Shown: piece after piece, positions 48,189 through 60,690 of the stretch
Position numbering within the stretch: position 1 is the stretch's first letter
How the letters are laid out: the number at the start of each line of letters is the position of its first letter
DNA from: Hibiscus mutabilis
Taxonomy: Eukaryota; Streptophyta; Magnoliopsida; Malvales; Malvaceae
Reading direction: 5' to 3'
NCBI GenBank assembly: GCA_019671005.1
Contig: CM033726.1
Coordinates: forward strand, 5,277,213-5,341,212
DNA: 64,000 bases
The notes under the pieces: model-generated
What the model was told of the DNA's origin: nothing
Seen by the model: the letters and a program-made list of their open reading frames with translations, nothing else
Databases searched by the model: none
Made by a program: the position numbers and the translations under genes

Positions 48189-49205
48189 ATTGGCAATTGG
48201 TGTTAGTTGTTTTTGTTATTGCATTTTCTCTCTCTTAGTTTTACTAACTTTTCTTTTTGTTTGTTTTATCAAAAAAAAATTAGGTGCGCTACAAGTTAAG
48301 GGACATCAACATGTCGAGAAATAAAAGTTGATCTATTCGAGAGATGATGTTGGAAGATATAAATCAATCCAATCAAGAGTTTCTTGCACCCTTTGATGAT
48401 TACCTATACCAACTGAGAAAATCCCAAAGAACTTATACCGTGGAAAAATCTTGTGCATATATGTGGAGAACATCATGTGTTTGAAAATTGCCCTCACATT
48501 TTCGGTGCATATAACTACATGGAGGACCATAGAGGGAACCAGCAGCAAAATTCTTCATGATATGGTCAAAAAGCTCAATTTTTTTTACCATAACAATTTT
48601 GCCGCAGCAACAGATATGACATGGCAATGTAGCCCTTTTCAAGAGCATTCCAATTCCTTGGAGGAAACGTTACTAGCTTCCTTGGCTAGACTTGACAGAT
48701 CAATTGAAGAGATTCGAGAGCTATCAAAATCTATGGATACGAGGATAGCTCAAGTAGGATGCAACCTTAGGGGATTCAGAAGGTCAATTGGGAGATCCAC
48801 ATATGTCATGGATAACATGCACCAACAATTCATTCCTAGGGATACTGACGTCCCAAGGCACGAGGATAAGGAGCAATGCAAATAAATCTCTCCGATGTGT
48901 GGGGAACAACTAGAACCTCAAAGTCGAGAGTATGTTGATAAGAAAGACTGCCCAACAAATGATGAGCCTGCGTAACAAATTGTCTCGGCAATGATTGAGG
49001 AGCCTGAACAGAGCAATGCCGCGACAACACTCAGTGAAGCTGAGAACAACAATAATACAGCAAATTCTGAGGAACCTATGCCCATAAGGTTACAATGTTG
49101 ATATTGAAGCATGAATCTGTAGATTGCTCTCATCTACAATTGCCACGACAATTACATGACCACATGCAAGATCAACGAGATGATAATACTTTGCCAATAG
49201 AATAT
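48189..49205 (+). pseudogene. Athila gag remnant (plus strand)
   Basis: The ATG at 48311 opens MSRNKS and meets a stop at once; the downstream frame continues IREMMLEDINQSNQEFLAPF. A longer open part at 48451-48885 carries LEETLLASLARLDRSIEEIRE, a coiled-coil-like stretch typical of these gags. The reading frame is broken several times, and the element ends near 49205 against inverted Athila DNA. Confidence 0.65.
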
Positions 49206-49430
49206 GAGCAGGTAATGGTTGAACCTTTCAAATTCTTTAAAACATCTTGATTCATATTGTCGTCTTGATTAGCCATTGCTACTCTTATCCTTCGTCTAAG
49301 TCTTTGTAAGGTTCGTTCGATTTTTGGATCAAAGGAATATTCTGGTGTAATCGGTCTCGCCCTGGTCATATACCAATGCAAAACCAAAGTTTGTTAGCCC
49401 TGGTCATATACCAATGCAAAACCAAAAACT
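49206..49430 (-). pseudogene. Athila gag start of an oppositely oriented element
   Basis: On the minus strand the sequence next to the LTR reads RARPITPEYSFDPKIERT, then LQRLRRRIRVAMANQDD, a gag N-terminus of Athila type. The expected primer site is missing: after AGTTTTTGG comes TTTTGCATTGG. A roughly 30-bp unit (CCTGGTCATATACCAATGC...) occurs twice in tandem (about 49360 and 49398). Confidence 0.6.
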
Positions 49431-50952
49431 TGTTGTGCGTAATAAGTGCTACACAATTGTGCAAGTATACGCGTTGCAAGTTATAGTATAAAAGATATCG
49501 TCTCCACAAGGATTGGTGCCACTTCAAGAATCTAGTCTCTTGCACTGTAAAAGGTAAAAACACAAATAAAGGATTATAGAAGTTTAACTAATAACTAATC
49601 TAGAAAGCAATAAAGTAAAAGAATAGATAAGATCAAATGAGAGAGATAGGTCAGGTTATCGTGAGTTGAGGTGTGATAGCCGATTGGATCGTCTTGGTAA
49701 AAGAGTGCACGGGCAACTCAGTTACCGTGGCAACTTGCACAACGGGGTTGCCTTGGCAACTAATCGATGGTTGCCTGGGTGACTAGTTGGGAAACTACTT
49801 GGGCGTCTGGGCAGCAATCTTCAAGGTTCCACAGAGTGTTCTTCAATGGTTTCTTCTTATCCCTAAGTCGAAACTCTAGCTACTTGTGCATGCCTTGATA
49901 ATACATCCCTACGTAAATCAAGGGCGAACAACAACCAATCTTGCGCTCCTCTTAGCCATTGAAATCCTTGACTTATTTCTAAGCCTGATTAATCTTCACC
50001 ATCAATAGATTGAATAAAGATCATATTCATTCCTTTCTTGAATCTAACTCTCCCGATATTAGATAAATAGATGAAGTTACGAGATCCTCTCCCAATTCAC
50101 TCGCAAACAAGAATAAGAACCAAGAATGAATAAACCTTGAATAGAAAAGTGCAAACTCTTATTACCTAAACAAAATCCAATAGTTTCTCACAACCACAAA
50201 ACACAATAACCATAGCCAAATAGATTTAGTTCATGGCTAGGTTCCAAAGAAACACAAGATAAATAATCCCTAGCATGAACCTAATTGAACAAGAAAGAAA
50301 AAGATGAAGAATTGAAGCTTGTCGAAATCTCCTTGCCCTAGAAGCTTATCAAAAATTCTCTCCTCTTGCTCTCCTTGTTGTCGAAATTCCCCTCTAATTT
50401 ATAGGGCTAGGTCAAAGTTCTTCTTTGAGGAGGAAGTTAAGTTGGAATTAAATTATCTTTAAAGAATATAATTCTTTATTATAATTATATTCCTACTAGA
50501 ACTTCTCCTATCTTCTTGGAATTTAATTCTTCTTTAATCTCTTCATGGAAATCAAATTCCTTTGGGATTTGGCTTTGCTCCACGTCATTTTGGGCTTGTC
50601 TAGTCATCAATTTCGACTACCATATCACCTTGTTCTTTGTCGACAATTGCCCTGGCAACTGGCTCGGCGTCTCTTTCATGTATTGCCATGGCAACTAGCT
50701 CGGCATCTCCTTCATGTATTGCCCTGGCAACTAGCTCTAGCCTTGCTTTGGCAAGTGATCCTGCACATACACACAAAACACACCAAAGCAGCATCTTTTC
50801 CCACAAAACTACCAAGTTATGTAATCAAGCTCAACGATGGAATGAAACATGGATTAATGCATGAATGGCTAATTATGCAACTAATATGAGCCTAAGTCTA
50901 ATAATAATATGAGTAAAAAGGGTAAGAAAATAGTACTTTTGAACACTTATCA
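49431..50952 (-). mobile_element. Athila-like LTR in inverted orientation
   Basis: On the plus strand it runs from TGTTGTGCGTAATAAG to GAACACTTATCA, the exact inverse ends of the LTRs at 45093-48165. It is 1,522 bp. An inverted TATAAATT lies near 50397-50404. Flanks outside 45093 (GTACC) and 50952 (TGCCC) do not match, so the two Athila pieces are not one simple insertion. Confidence 0.88.
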
Positions 50953-52124
50953 TGCCCTATACAAGAGATCCCCATTGTTTATGGGTAAAAACAAAAAGGT
51001 TGATTCGGAGCATTACTCTGATCTAGTCCTAAAAACCATAGGTAGATCAATGTGGCTCCAGTTATCAAGAGTTTCCCCGGGATGGCATGGGCGGATGTTG
51101 GTCAACATATTGCTGACTTGGCCATTTCCAACTATCATGTTGATGGACATCCCCTCAAGTGATTCATTAAATATTTCCTCCTTGTTGAGTACGTCATTTT
51201 CCTTAATTGCCTCTTCAACCTCCTGTCCTGGCTGGCAAAATCCTCCAGAGACAAAAGTGGTTTTCAAACAAGGGAAGAACATTGGTCTCCATGGAATGTC
51301 TTCTCCCTTAAATCTAGCTTTTCTCTGTTCTTTTTTTCTCTTGTATTCTTCTTTTCTTTGTTGGACACTTGGTTTGTAACCTAACCCAAAACGGTCTTTC
51401 TTGGTTATCGTACTTTTGGCTCGCAGGCTCCCTTGCAATCTCTTCTCTAACCCTCTTCCTGCTTTGGCTTATCGGCCCAATGTTTCAGCAACGGTCATCT
51501 TGGTACAGTTAGATAACCTAGGATAGGGGATCCGACTTCCCTCCGTGACGAATGTGGCATTCACTAGCTCTAATGCTCGAAAAGAGCATTTTGCAGCATC
51601 CTCGTCATTTTGAATGTAGGGGCATCTGATGTCACTAAAGCAATAATTTCCTGCTCGGCCTCTATTGTGACCAACTTGCCTTCGATTACGAATTTTAATT
51701 TCTGATGTAGTGATGAGGGGACAACTCCTACGGAGTGGATCCATGGCCTTCCCAATAAGCAGCTGTAAAATGGTTTTATGTCTATTACCACAAAATCAAT
51801 TACGTACTCAGTCAGCCTGATCAATAGAGGCACCTCAATTTTTCCTATTGTTCCTCTTTGTGTGCCGTCAAAGGCTCTCACGGAGTTATGACAGAGCTTT
51901 AGGTGAGAACCATCTATTGGTAGCTTTTGCAAGGTCACCATAGGCAGTATGTTTAGTGCTAACCCGTTGTCAATCAGTACCCCCGGTACCACATACCCTT
52001 TGCAGTGGGTTGTGATGTTAAGAGCTTTGGTGGATCCCATTCCGCCCTCGGGGATCTCGTCATCACTGAATGTTATATGATTATAGGCAGTGATATGCCC
52101 CACTATCCTGTCCAGTTTTGCCAC
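50953..52124 (-). pseudogene. Tat element: retropepsin and G-patch-like region, truncated
   Basis: The frame 52124-51570 encodes an aspartic-protease domain: VLIDNGLALNILP (the LIDNG form common in Tat elements; Leu replaces the usual Ser after Gly), then SCLLGRPWIHS. The frame shifts near 51600 into EGSRIPYPRLSN..AETLGR and again into a Lys/Arg-rich segment with DRFGLGYKPS (51438-51013). The sequence is cut at 50952 by the inverted Athila LTR, so reverse transcriptase, RNase H and integrase are absent. Confidence 0.78.
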
Positions 52125-52133
52125 AGAAATGTC

Positions 52134-54450
52134 CTAGGGCACAAAAGTCTGGTTTAGTACTTTTAATAGTGCCTCACGGTGTCTTTCTGAACTCAAGAGC
52201 AACTCCAGCATTGTGATCCTATCCGGTTGCTTTCGTAGTTGTTCCACTACGCTGTACTCGCTATGTCTCAGGAACTTTAGAAATTCTTTGGCCCGAGCCT
52301 TGGTTATTGGCTCATTTATCTTTGGAAGAGGTTCTTCATCGAATATCTGCACGGGGGTAACCGATGTATCATTTCCTTTATCTTTGGCCGCTTTAGCAGC
52401 CCTCAAGGTCTCAGAGGAGTAACATCTACCGCTTCTCGTGAAATGACCCACCTTACCGACATTCACATCACTCTTGCCTTGCTCGACTTTCAGTGTAAGC
52501 TCTTTTACCTCACCAGATTCTGGCTTTTCTGGCGTGGTCACATTTACAGCATAGTTCCAAGGAGTTTGCCGCATATCCTTGAATGGGAACAAAGATGGTG
52601 CCGAGATGATGATCTTGGGATTTATCTTAATGGTTTCTCCTTGGGAGGCACCTGCACTCCCCGGCCTGGAGGAGATGATAAGAGGTCTATCTCTCTCGTA
52701 TTTAACGTTGGGGTTGTCCGTCATATGTACGTCTGACCCCTTCTTTCCTGTGGGCTCTTCGAAGAATTCTATTTGCTTTTCATTCATAAATTGTTGTACC
52801 AATCTCTTAAAGTCGTCGCACTTTTAGATGTCGTGTCTTTCGTCCTGATGGAATTCGCAATTCACATCACATCCTTTCTGTATTACTACCATGCCTTTGT
52901 CGATCACATGAGCCATACACAATTGCTGAAATACCCACCGCAAAGGAGATTTGATTTCCGACACATCATCCTTAATCTTCCTGGTAAAGCATTCCTCAAT
53001 AACATTTACTCCTCTGTTCCCATGATTAGGCAATGGGTTAGTAGCTACACTTGGTTCTTCAAACTTCAATATCCCAGAATCAATTAAGTTCTGTACAAGT
53101 TTTTTGAAAGCAAGGCAGTTCTCGGTGGGATGACCAGGGGAACCACCGTGATAGTCACAAAGCGCGTTCGGGTTATACCAGGACAGGAACGACGATTTGA
53201 AAGGAGTAACGTAATATGGACGGACCAGGTCTGCTTCATACAACTGAGAGTAAAGCTCCAAGTACATAATGGGTAGTGGAGTAAAAGTTTGCCTCTCTTT
53301 CTTTTTTCTAGGGGTTCTCTCCTCTCTTTGATTCAAGTTTTGCATTTTTCCCGCAGGTGCTTGTGGCTGTGAGACTGTAAAATTTTTCGGGGTAGTGTAA
53401 GTACTAGCGGCGTTTACTTCATTTTTATTGTTGTACTTTCGAGATCCTTCCCCGCTATCAATTTTACCGCTCTTAATTGCCAATTCAAGGGACTTCCCAG
53501 TCCTAATCAAATCAGCAAAACTCTGTGTTGTGTTATTAATGAGGCGATCGAACAGTGCCCCTTCAAAGTATTAACGAATAATGGCGTAATTTCATGTTCC
53601 GGGAGGGGTGGCTGAATTTGGACGGCCACTTCCCGCCACCTTTGAGCATACTGTCGTAGACTTTCGTTGGACTTCTGCCCCATATTTTCCAACATAATTC
53701 TACTAGGGGTTATACCTGTTACGTGCTTATATTGCTCGATGAATGCTCTTGAAAGATCTTTCCATGTTTTAACATTTACCCTGCTCAACTGGGTGTACCA
53801 CCGCAACGCCGCCCCAGTTAGGCTGTCTTGGAAATAGTGAATCAATAGTTTCTCATCCTTAAGGTAGGTCGCCATCTTCCGGCAGTACATTGTTACGTAC
53901 GCGGAAGGACACGTGGTTCCATCGTACTTGTCGAACTCTGGCGTTTTAAATTTTGGTGGTAGGACAAGGTCGGATACGAGACTTAAGTCACTGGCATCAT
54001 TTCCTGATTCTTCCATAGTTTGCAAAGTTTTAAATCTTTCCTCCATAAGGCGAAACCTCTCCTCCCACTTTTTTCTACCTCTGTCCTGATCCTTTCGACC
54101 AAATTCAGGTCTGGCACCTCCTCTTTATAGAGTGCTTCAGTGTCAAGGGGTTGAGTTTTAGATGCCCCTACCTGAAGATTAGCCGACATCCTCGTAGGGT
54201 TGATATATACCTTTCTAGTCGGATTCGGCGCAGCCGGTTGAACCTTATTGTGAACTGGGGTACTTTCCGATTCTTGGACGGTTTCTCCTTCAACTCTCTT
54301 TCCGAGACTCTTAGCCAATAATGCGGTTATGTCGGATACTATCGATGCTTGTGAATGAGCAATCTGGTCACTGAGGCTTTTTTGAGCCTCTTCAAATATT
54401 GCCTCGAGCTCTCTTTGTCCCTTTTCTAGACTGATTATCCTGTCTTCCAT
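52134..54450 (-). pseudogene. Tat element: gag region, frame-broken
   Basis: Four overlapping frames follow in order. 54450-53983 is the N-terminus (KVYINPTR, EEVPDLNLVERIR). 54046-53507 is the retrotransposon gag core (YDGTTCPSAYVTMYCRKMA, FQDSLTGAALRWY, FIEQYKHV). 53510-52824 has a zinc-knuckle-like CDYHGGSPGHPTENC. 52802-52134 is the spacer to protease. Neighbouring frames need single-base shifts at about 54050 and 53510 and are split by stops near 52820 and 52130. Confidence 0.8.
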
Positions 54451-54747
54451 GAGCTTGCTTTGTAATCGGGTAAGATATGGATGATGAATGATTGCGGCTT
54501 AACTTCTATTTTCACACTGCCACAATATTTATAACATTAATATGGTTGCAAGGAAAATAAATGCGTGTATAATGATGCGAATGTCATGATGCAATGCAAG
54601 AATGTATGCAGATAAAGGTACTAATTCCGCTGGTAATCACCCTTTTGAACTACTTCTATGGGAATTAAAGGGTCTAAATTAAAATAGAGTTCATATTACA
54701 AAATAAAGGTCCCTAATACAAAAGAGTACTAATTACGATACAGAGCC

Positions 54748-57040
54748 CTACAGATAAGCCCTAGCTCTATCTCCTAATTTTCCAATAGCCCTGAGCAGCT
54801 TGATGAACCTAGGAGCTTCTTCCATTTCTGGGACTACGAAAGGTCGGAGTGTTTCAGCCTCAATGGCCAAATCATTCACATGCCTGGCGACTCGCTGTAT
54901 GTCCACCATCAGGTTTGCGTAATATTGGTCCCTATCCTGCACCATCCGGGCAGCGTCACGCAATCTCCTTTGCCAATAAATGTCCCCTCCGGCTGCAGCC
55001 TCTTCGAATACACTGATTCTTTCCTTATAATCCTTAACAGTTGTTTCAAGGGACTCAATTCGGGTTCGTAACGTGCCTACTTCGCGCTCTCTTTCTTGTA
55101 GCTTAGTGAAGCCATTCCTCTAACAGTAAGTTCGAAATGAGTGTTCTACTTCTGCCACCTTTTCTTCTACCTCGACATTTTGACTTCGGCTCTGATCCAG
55201 ACTTTGGATAGTGTCGTCGTACAACCTTTGCATCTCTAACAGTCTATTCCGGCTACTCATGGACCTTCTATTCCAAGCGACGACGTTTTCTCTCTCGTAG
55301 TTGACTTATTGTTTTCCTTTGCTAATTTCTTGCCTAGTTCTTTCCTTTTCTTGGTCAATGGCCTTCTTGAAGGACTGTCTTTCTTCCTCAATAGCCAACC
55401 GACAGCTTTCTATCTCCTTCTCGATTACTCTCTTGCTGATTTCTCGTTCTTCTTCCACCAAACGGATACCATTCATTCTTTCATTTTCCACGTCTATGAA
55501 CTGACTTCGGCCGACTTTCTGTATTTTTGCTTTGAGTAGGAGGGTATCCTTTTGGTAAAAAGCGTTCTTCTCGCTCAAATCTGCATTTAATTTCTTCAAT
55601 TGCCTAATGATCCCATCCCGTTCGTCGACCTCTAAGCTTACTTTATAGAGCTCACTCGCATGCTGAGTCTGTTGGGTGTCCATTTTCCTCTTAATTTCTT
55701 CGAGTTTATTCCGTAAGATATCAGTTTCAGATGGTACCACCCTTGTAAGCTCCTCAAGTGACACAACCGGTCCTTGATCGGATTCAAGAATCACATCATT
55801 AACCCTTAAACGTCTCCAAAAATCGTAGTATGGGTGGTCATATGCTCGGTATCTCCTTCCACCCTGATCCGATAACAATGGTCCCAAGCCCTCATGATAG
55901 TCTGGACTTTTTCCTTAAACTCACCTTTGAAAGAAAATTCAGTTCGGCTTAACCCGACGATATTGGGAATGAACTATCGTGATCCGAATTGTCGGGACAC
56001 CAAAAGCGGAGCACAAGCAATCCCTCCATGCAGTCCCAACATCATCAGCTAGTCGAAATCACCGCAACTGTACAAAAAGTAATTAACTCTACCGAGCCAC
56101 GAGACCCTCCATACTATGTCTTCGTCTTGAATGTTGCTGAAAAAACTAGACCATTTTTTTGTTTTCAAGTTCTCTCGCCACTCTTTTGCTAAGTACTCCC
56201 GTAAGGGCGAAAAGCCTTGGAAGGATATCCCTGGTAGGACCCTTGCGGCGTCTTCCACATGTGGCTCTGAACCCATACCTGTAACAGCTGTGCACACCCC
56301 CTGAAACATTATTCTTCGTGCTTTCGACTAGCATTTAAATAAATGAAGGTCTTGGCCAAGATTGTTGGTACTGGATTTGCCCGCCGTTTCATATGCTCGA
56401 ACAGATCTAGAATGGCTACATCAATGTTTCCAAGAGTTCTTGGAAAGATCACCAACCCATATATTCCCAAGGCAAACATGTCTATCTTTTTCCCCTCATC
56501 TGGATGTGCAGGTAGGATGTCTCGAATATTCTCTCATACAAAGACTGTACTGTCTCCTCGAAGTCGGATCAGGCTATTAACCCAATCGTCACTCATTCCG
56601 GTAAATGTTTTGAGCTTTGAAGTGTAATTCTGATTCTTCGGAGGTTTTGCGTAGATCCAATCCTCCTGAACGTTTTTCTGATTAAGTAAGGCGGTGTATT
56701 CTTCTACTGCATGCATCATGTCCTGTCCATTGAAGGTGAAGTAGCAAAAGGCATGATTCCAGAACTGAAAAATGGCTCGGAGTAGGGGCTGGTTGACCCG
56801 AACGTATAACAATTGTGCAATGTCGCCATAACTATCACAGAACTTGTCTTGTAATCTCTGGTCCCATCCTTCCCAGATACTTTGAAGATCCCATAAGTTG
56901 TTCTGTTGAAGACTCGCGTAGGTGTACCCTACTATTACGCGCTCGCTCGGTAAACTGTCCTCTTGGGCCTTCTGGTTGACCTCTGACCAATGCCTGACTG
57001 ACAAGTTAAGCTCTTCTTTCCTAAGACACCTTTTTTCCAT
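54748..57040 (-). pseudogene. Tat/Ogre extra ORF1 upstream of gag (DUF7745-like)
   Basis: Starting at the Met at 57040, pieces follow on the minus strand: VNQPLLRAIFQFWNHAFCYFTF and EEYTALL (to 56534), the DEDIVWRVSW stretch (56309-56049), YYDFWRRLRVNDVI followed by a long charged coiled coil (55887-55306), and a C-terminal IQRVARHVNDLAIEAE piece (54963-54748). An additional ORF before gag is a hallmark of the Ogre/Tat lineage; its function is unknown. Several frame breaks separate the pieces. Confidence 0.7.
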
Positions 57041-57697
57041 GGTGAAAGACTTTCTGATCGGGCAAACCACTTGATCCAGTACCTTTATGTAATGCAAATG
57101 CAATAATGCATGAAAAAAACAAGAGCAAAAAGAAGACAAGTCACTACCGGATAGAATTAATAAATACATAAATAAAAGACGAATTAAATAATGTAAACAG
57201 ACAAAACAACCCTATTTATCCTGTCTAAAACACCTAAGGTTATCCGCATGGCTCTAAAGGTAGGCTTCTATGTTCTCTATATGCAGTTTTGGTTCTATGA
57301 GGTACCCGAACTGTCCTTACTGTCCTCTACTAAAAGTAGCAAGGCCCCTGATTATCATCCATTATAGGCTCTTTTCAACCGGGTTCAATTTAGGGGGACC
57401 CATTCGCTTATGCCTGCACGAAGGAACGATATCCTTACAAAAGCATAAGGTACTCGAGCCCCGAAGGTACTTGCTAGGCCTACACGGGAGAACGATATCT
57501 CCACGAAAGCATTAGTGTTTTCCCCTCACTTAAAAAATGGGTTTATATGCCAACTTTTAAATGCGTTAAAATAAACGCGCACTTATAACCAAATTTTAAT
57601 TTAATCGTCATTTTAATCCGGAACTTCTAATATTAATAAAGCGGTAATTATTTTAAAAAGCTCGACTCTCTTTTTGTTTTTTAAAAACAAAAAATGG

Positions 57698-57715
57698 TCC
57701 CCAGCGGAGTTGCCA
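57698..57715 (-). promoter_or_regulatory. Primer binding site of the right Tat element
   Basis: On the minus strand TGGCAACTCCGCTGGGGA lies 2 nt after the LTR end GCTACA. It fits the GGCGACTCCGCTGGGGA-type site with one change. Confidence 0.78.
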
Positions 57716-57717
57716 TC

Positions 57718-60690
57718 TGTAGCGATGTCTGATTCGCTAAAAACAGGGTTTTTGAGGTGTTTGTGGTTTTTCGGATAGAAAATGTTTATTCCGTGGGGGT
57801 TTTAAAAATATCGTATTTTATTTAAAAATGAGGAGTCGCCACCGGCCATTTAGGTAGGCCGTACACCATAAAAACTAGAGATTTTGAAAACTTTGGGTTC
57901 GAGAGTCGGTTACGGATGGGGAAGGATTAGCACCCCCACACCGCCCAAAATTGGTACTTTAATAATTACCGCTTTATTAATATTAAACTTTTCGGATTAA
58001 AGTGACGATTAATTTAAAATTTGGTTGTAATTGCGAGTAAATTTTAAAAGCCTCGTTATCCAAGAGCAAACGCCCAACCATTATCACTACGCCTGATACT
58101 GCCCCGTTTGCGCTCGGATAAAAGGGCATCGCATTGACAGTTTATATATCTCGACATGCAATCTTAAAGTAGTAATTCAAAAATATACGTTTACATTCAT
58201 ATGGTAAAGGACAAAATAAATAATAAAGACATGGATATTACAAAATAAAAAAAGTATGATAAAAATACAAACATGGTAGATCATAATAGTAATAATAATA
58301 ATGAAGCATGAATAAAACGTGTAATGAATAAAGAACCCATACTTCAAGAATACATACAATGTAACATACGCATGACATGAATGTATTATGATATTAATTT
58401 CACAAATCAAGACAACGTACTAACAAAGAAACTAATACCTAGCACATAGCTTACGACATAATTTGCATACGAAAAATAGAAACACGGTATTATACATGAC
58501 AAAAGAAAACATACTAACGCATAACCTAAAAGCAAAGAGAACATACAATACATGCTAAAATACAAAACATGTCGTGTACGAGCCAACTAAAACATTAATC
58601 GAACATGTATGATACGAACGACCGAACAAGCGTATAAAAATACATAATCACCATAAACTAAACACACACATATATATATAAACATGAGAATACGAAACAT
58701 ATAAAAGAAACACGTGAGAATACAAAAGGGCCACATCAACATATAAGATCATAATAAATAAACATGAATATTTAGATACAGAAAATGACTGAAATGAGAA
58801 AAAACGAAAACAGAAAATAGAAATTAAAATGTAATAAAATGCGATTTAGGGACGAAATTACAAATCAAACGGAACCTAAAAGGACTAAATCTATAATTGG
58901 ACCAAGGGGCAAGCTCGGAGTGAAAATTTCAAAAACGCGGTGGGACTGGTGAGGTAATTTCACCATTTAAAAACTGATTCAGTTTAATCCAGGGGTTGGA
59001 TTGCAAGATTTTAAAATATAAGGAGGACTAGGGTTGTAAATATCCCCTGCGACAAGATGGAAATGAAAATATCGAAAACGCAGGGGTATTTATTACAGAA
59101 TTTCACCATTTCACAAAATAAAAATACCCATAAAACCCCCTTTTCTGGCCCGAACTCAAACTTTTCCTCATTTTTTCTTCAAAACCAGTTTTTATAATAC
59201 CCCAGCCCCATTTTCCTCTCAACATAACCACCCCTAAACTTTCGATGAACCCAAAAACCGACGACCATCCGCCGCCGACCGCCGCTAGTCGGCGCCGACG
59301 AACCAAAAGAAACACCCAAAACAAACCTCGTTTCAAATCGAACCCAAATCTAAACTTAGATTTACACAAAGACTCCTCCTTTTGCCTAGATCTGAGCAAA
59401 TACGAAGTAAAAACATTTTTGTTTAACCGAAATGAAACCGAAAGGGACCTCCCTCTCCTTTCAGTTCACCATGTTCAGTTTTGGAAACTGAGGCGGCTTG
59501 TCACTGGTGAGGGGAGACCCGTTGACGACGAGGGTAACGAATCTATAGCACTCATCTCCCTTTTGTTATTATTTTTTATATTTTATTGTACATGCACGCA
59601 AGGAAGAAAGAAAAAAGAAAGAGAGATTACCACTGAAACTTGGTGCTTCTTTTTTTATTTTTGTTACCAAAAAAAAAACTCTCTGATCTTACACTTTTTT
59701 TGGTTTACATATATCATGTCTGCTCTCTCTTGTTTGGTAAAACTTGTACATAAGATATATTTTTTGGATCTGATCTTGTTCTGACGCTTTTCCCTTTTTT
59801 GTGTCTTTGGCATGCCCAGCCATGCTTGGTGGTTGGTACGGCCGGCATGGGGAGCGTCATGGTGGAGATGACCGTTCGACTGTGCAGACTGGCATCTCGA
59901 GAGACGGAACGATTATTACTACCAGAACCGTTCTTATCCGTTAGATCAGATATGATCCAATGGTTAGGACCACTTAATGATCGGACGGCTGAGATAAGGC
60001 CTCGATGATGGTGTAGCGGCTTGGGATCGCGCCACGTGGCCTGAAGAAGATGGTTAGCTCTGTACGCGTCTCACACGCACGAGTGGATAATCCAATAGCC
60101 AGCGCGTGGGCTTCACGCGGCAGATGAGGGGTCTTTATGCTTCAACCGTGGTCGTTGGATCTAGATCTGATCCAACGGCCCTCGTGCAGCTGCGCATGAT
60201 AAAAAGAGCATTAGGGTTCCAATACTTGATATGGGTTAGGGTTTCTTAGGGTGTGGGCTGGTTTGGCCGAATGGGCCATGTATAATTAAGCTTGGGTCTT
60301 GTAATTAAGGGTTGAATATCTATGTTGGACTTTAATATACCTTTTATCTTATTTTAATTTCAGCCTAATAGTATTAAATAGTAGTAATAATAATAGCAGT
60401 AATAATAATACTATACGCATACATACACATACAAATTGATATACACCTGCAAACACCCACACGTATGCACACATACACGCATATTAATTAATATATTCAT
60501 GCAAACGTTAATATATGTAACGCATTAACATAATATAACAACATACATGCATATATACTCATACACATGGTTTATGTACACATTAATCACACGTATAGTA
60601 ATGAACATATAATATAATACGTGTACATGCAATGATAATATATTAACTAATAAACTAAAGTAGATTAACACAATACTTTATACATCAAAT
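57718..60690 (-). mobile_element. 5' LTR of the right Tat/Ogre-like element
   Basis: On the plus strand the LTR begins TGTAGCGATG at 57718. The first 300 bp correspond to the inverted left Tat LTR. It continues through a microsatellite-rich part (58200-58800), a GC-rich block with CGGCGCCGAC and GCCGCCGACC (59255-59300), a second GC-rich block with CGCGCCACGTGGCC (about 59800-60200) and another TA/CA-rich tract (60360-60660). The outer end is not defined; the Copia remnant begins by 60690, which sets the maximum. Confidence 0.6.

Noticed and set aside
45093..50952. One complete Athila element with inverted LTRs
   Set aside because: LTRs of one element are direct repeats, flanks do not match as a target duplication, and internal parts on both sides are 5' gag regions, so two separate elements are present.
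59245..59784. 179-codon plus-strand frame with an Arg/Pro-rich start
   Set aside because: Lies inside the Tat LTR and is antisense to its transcription; the open length reflects GC-rich composition at the start.
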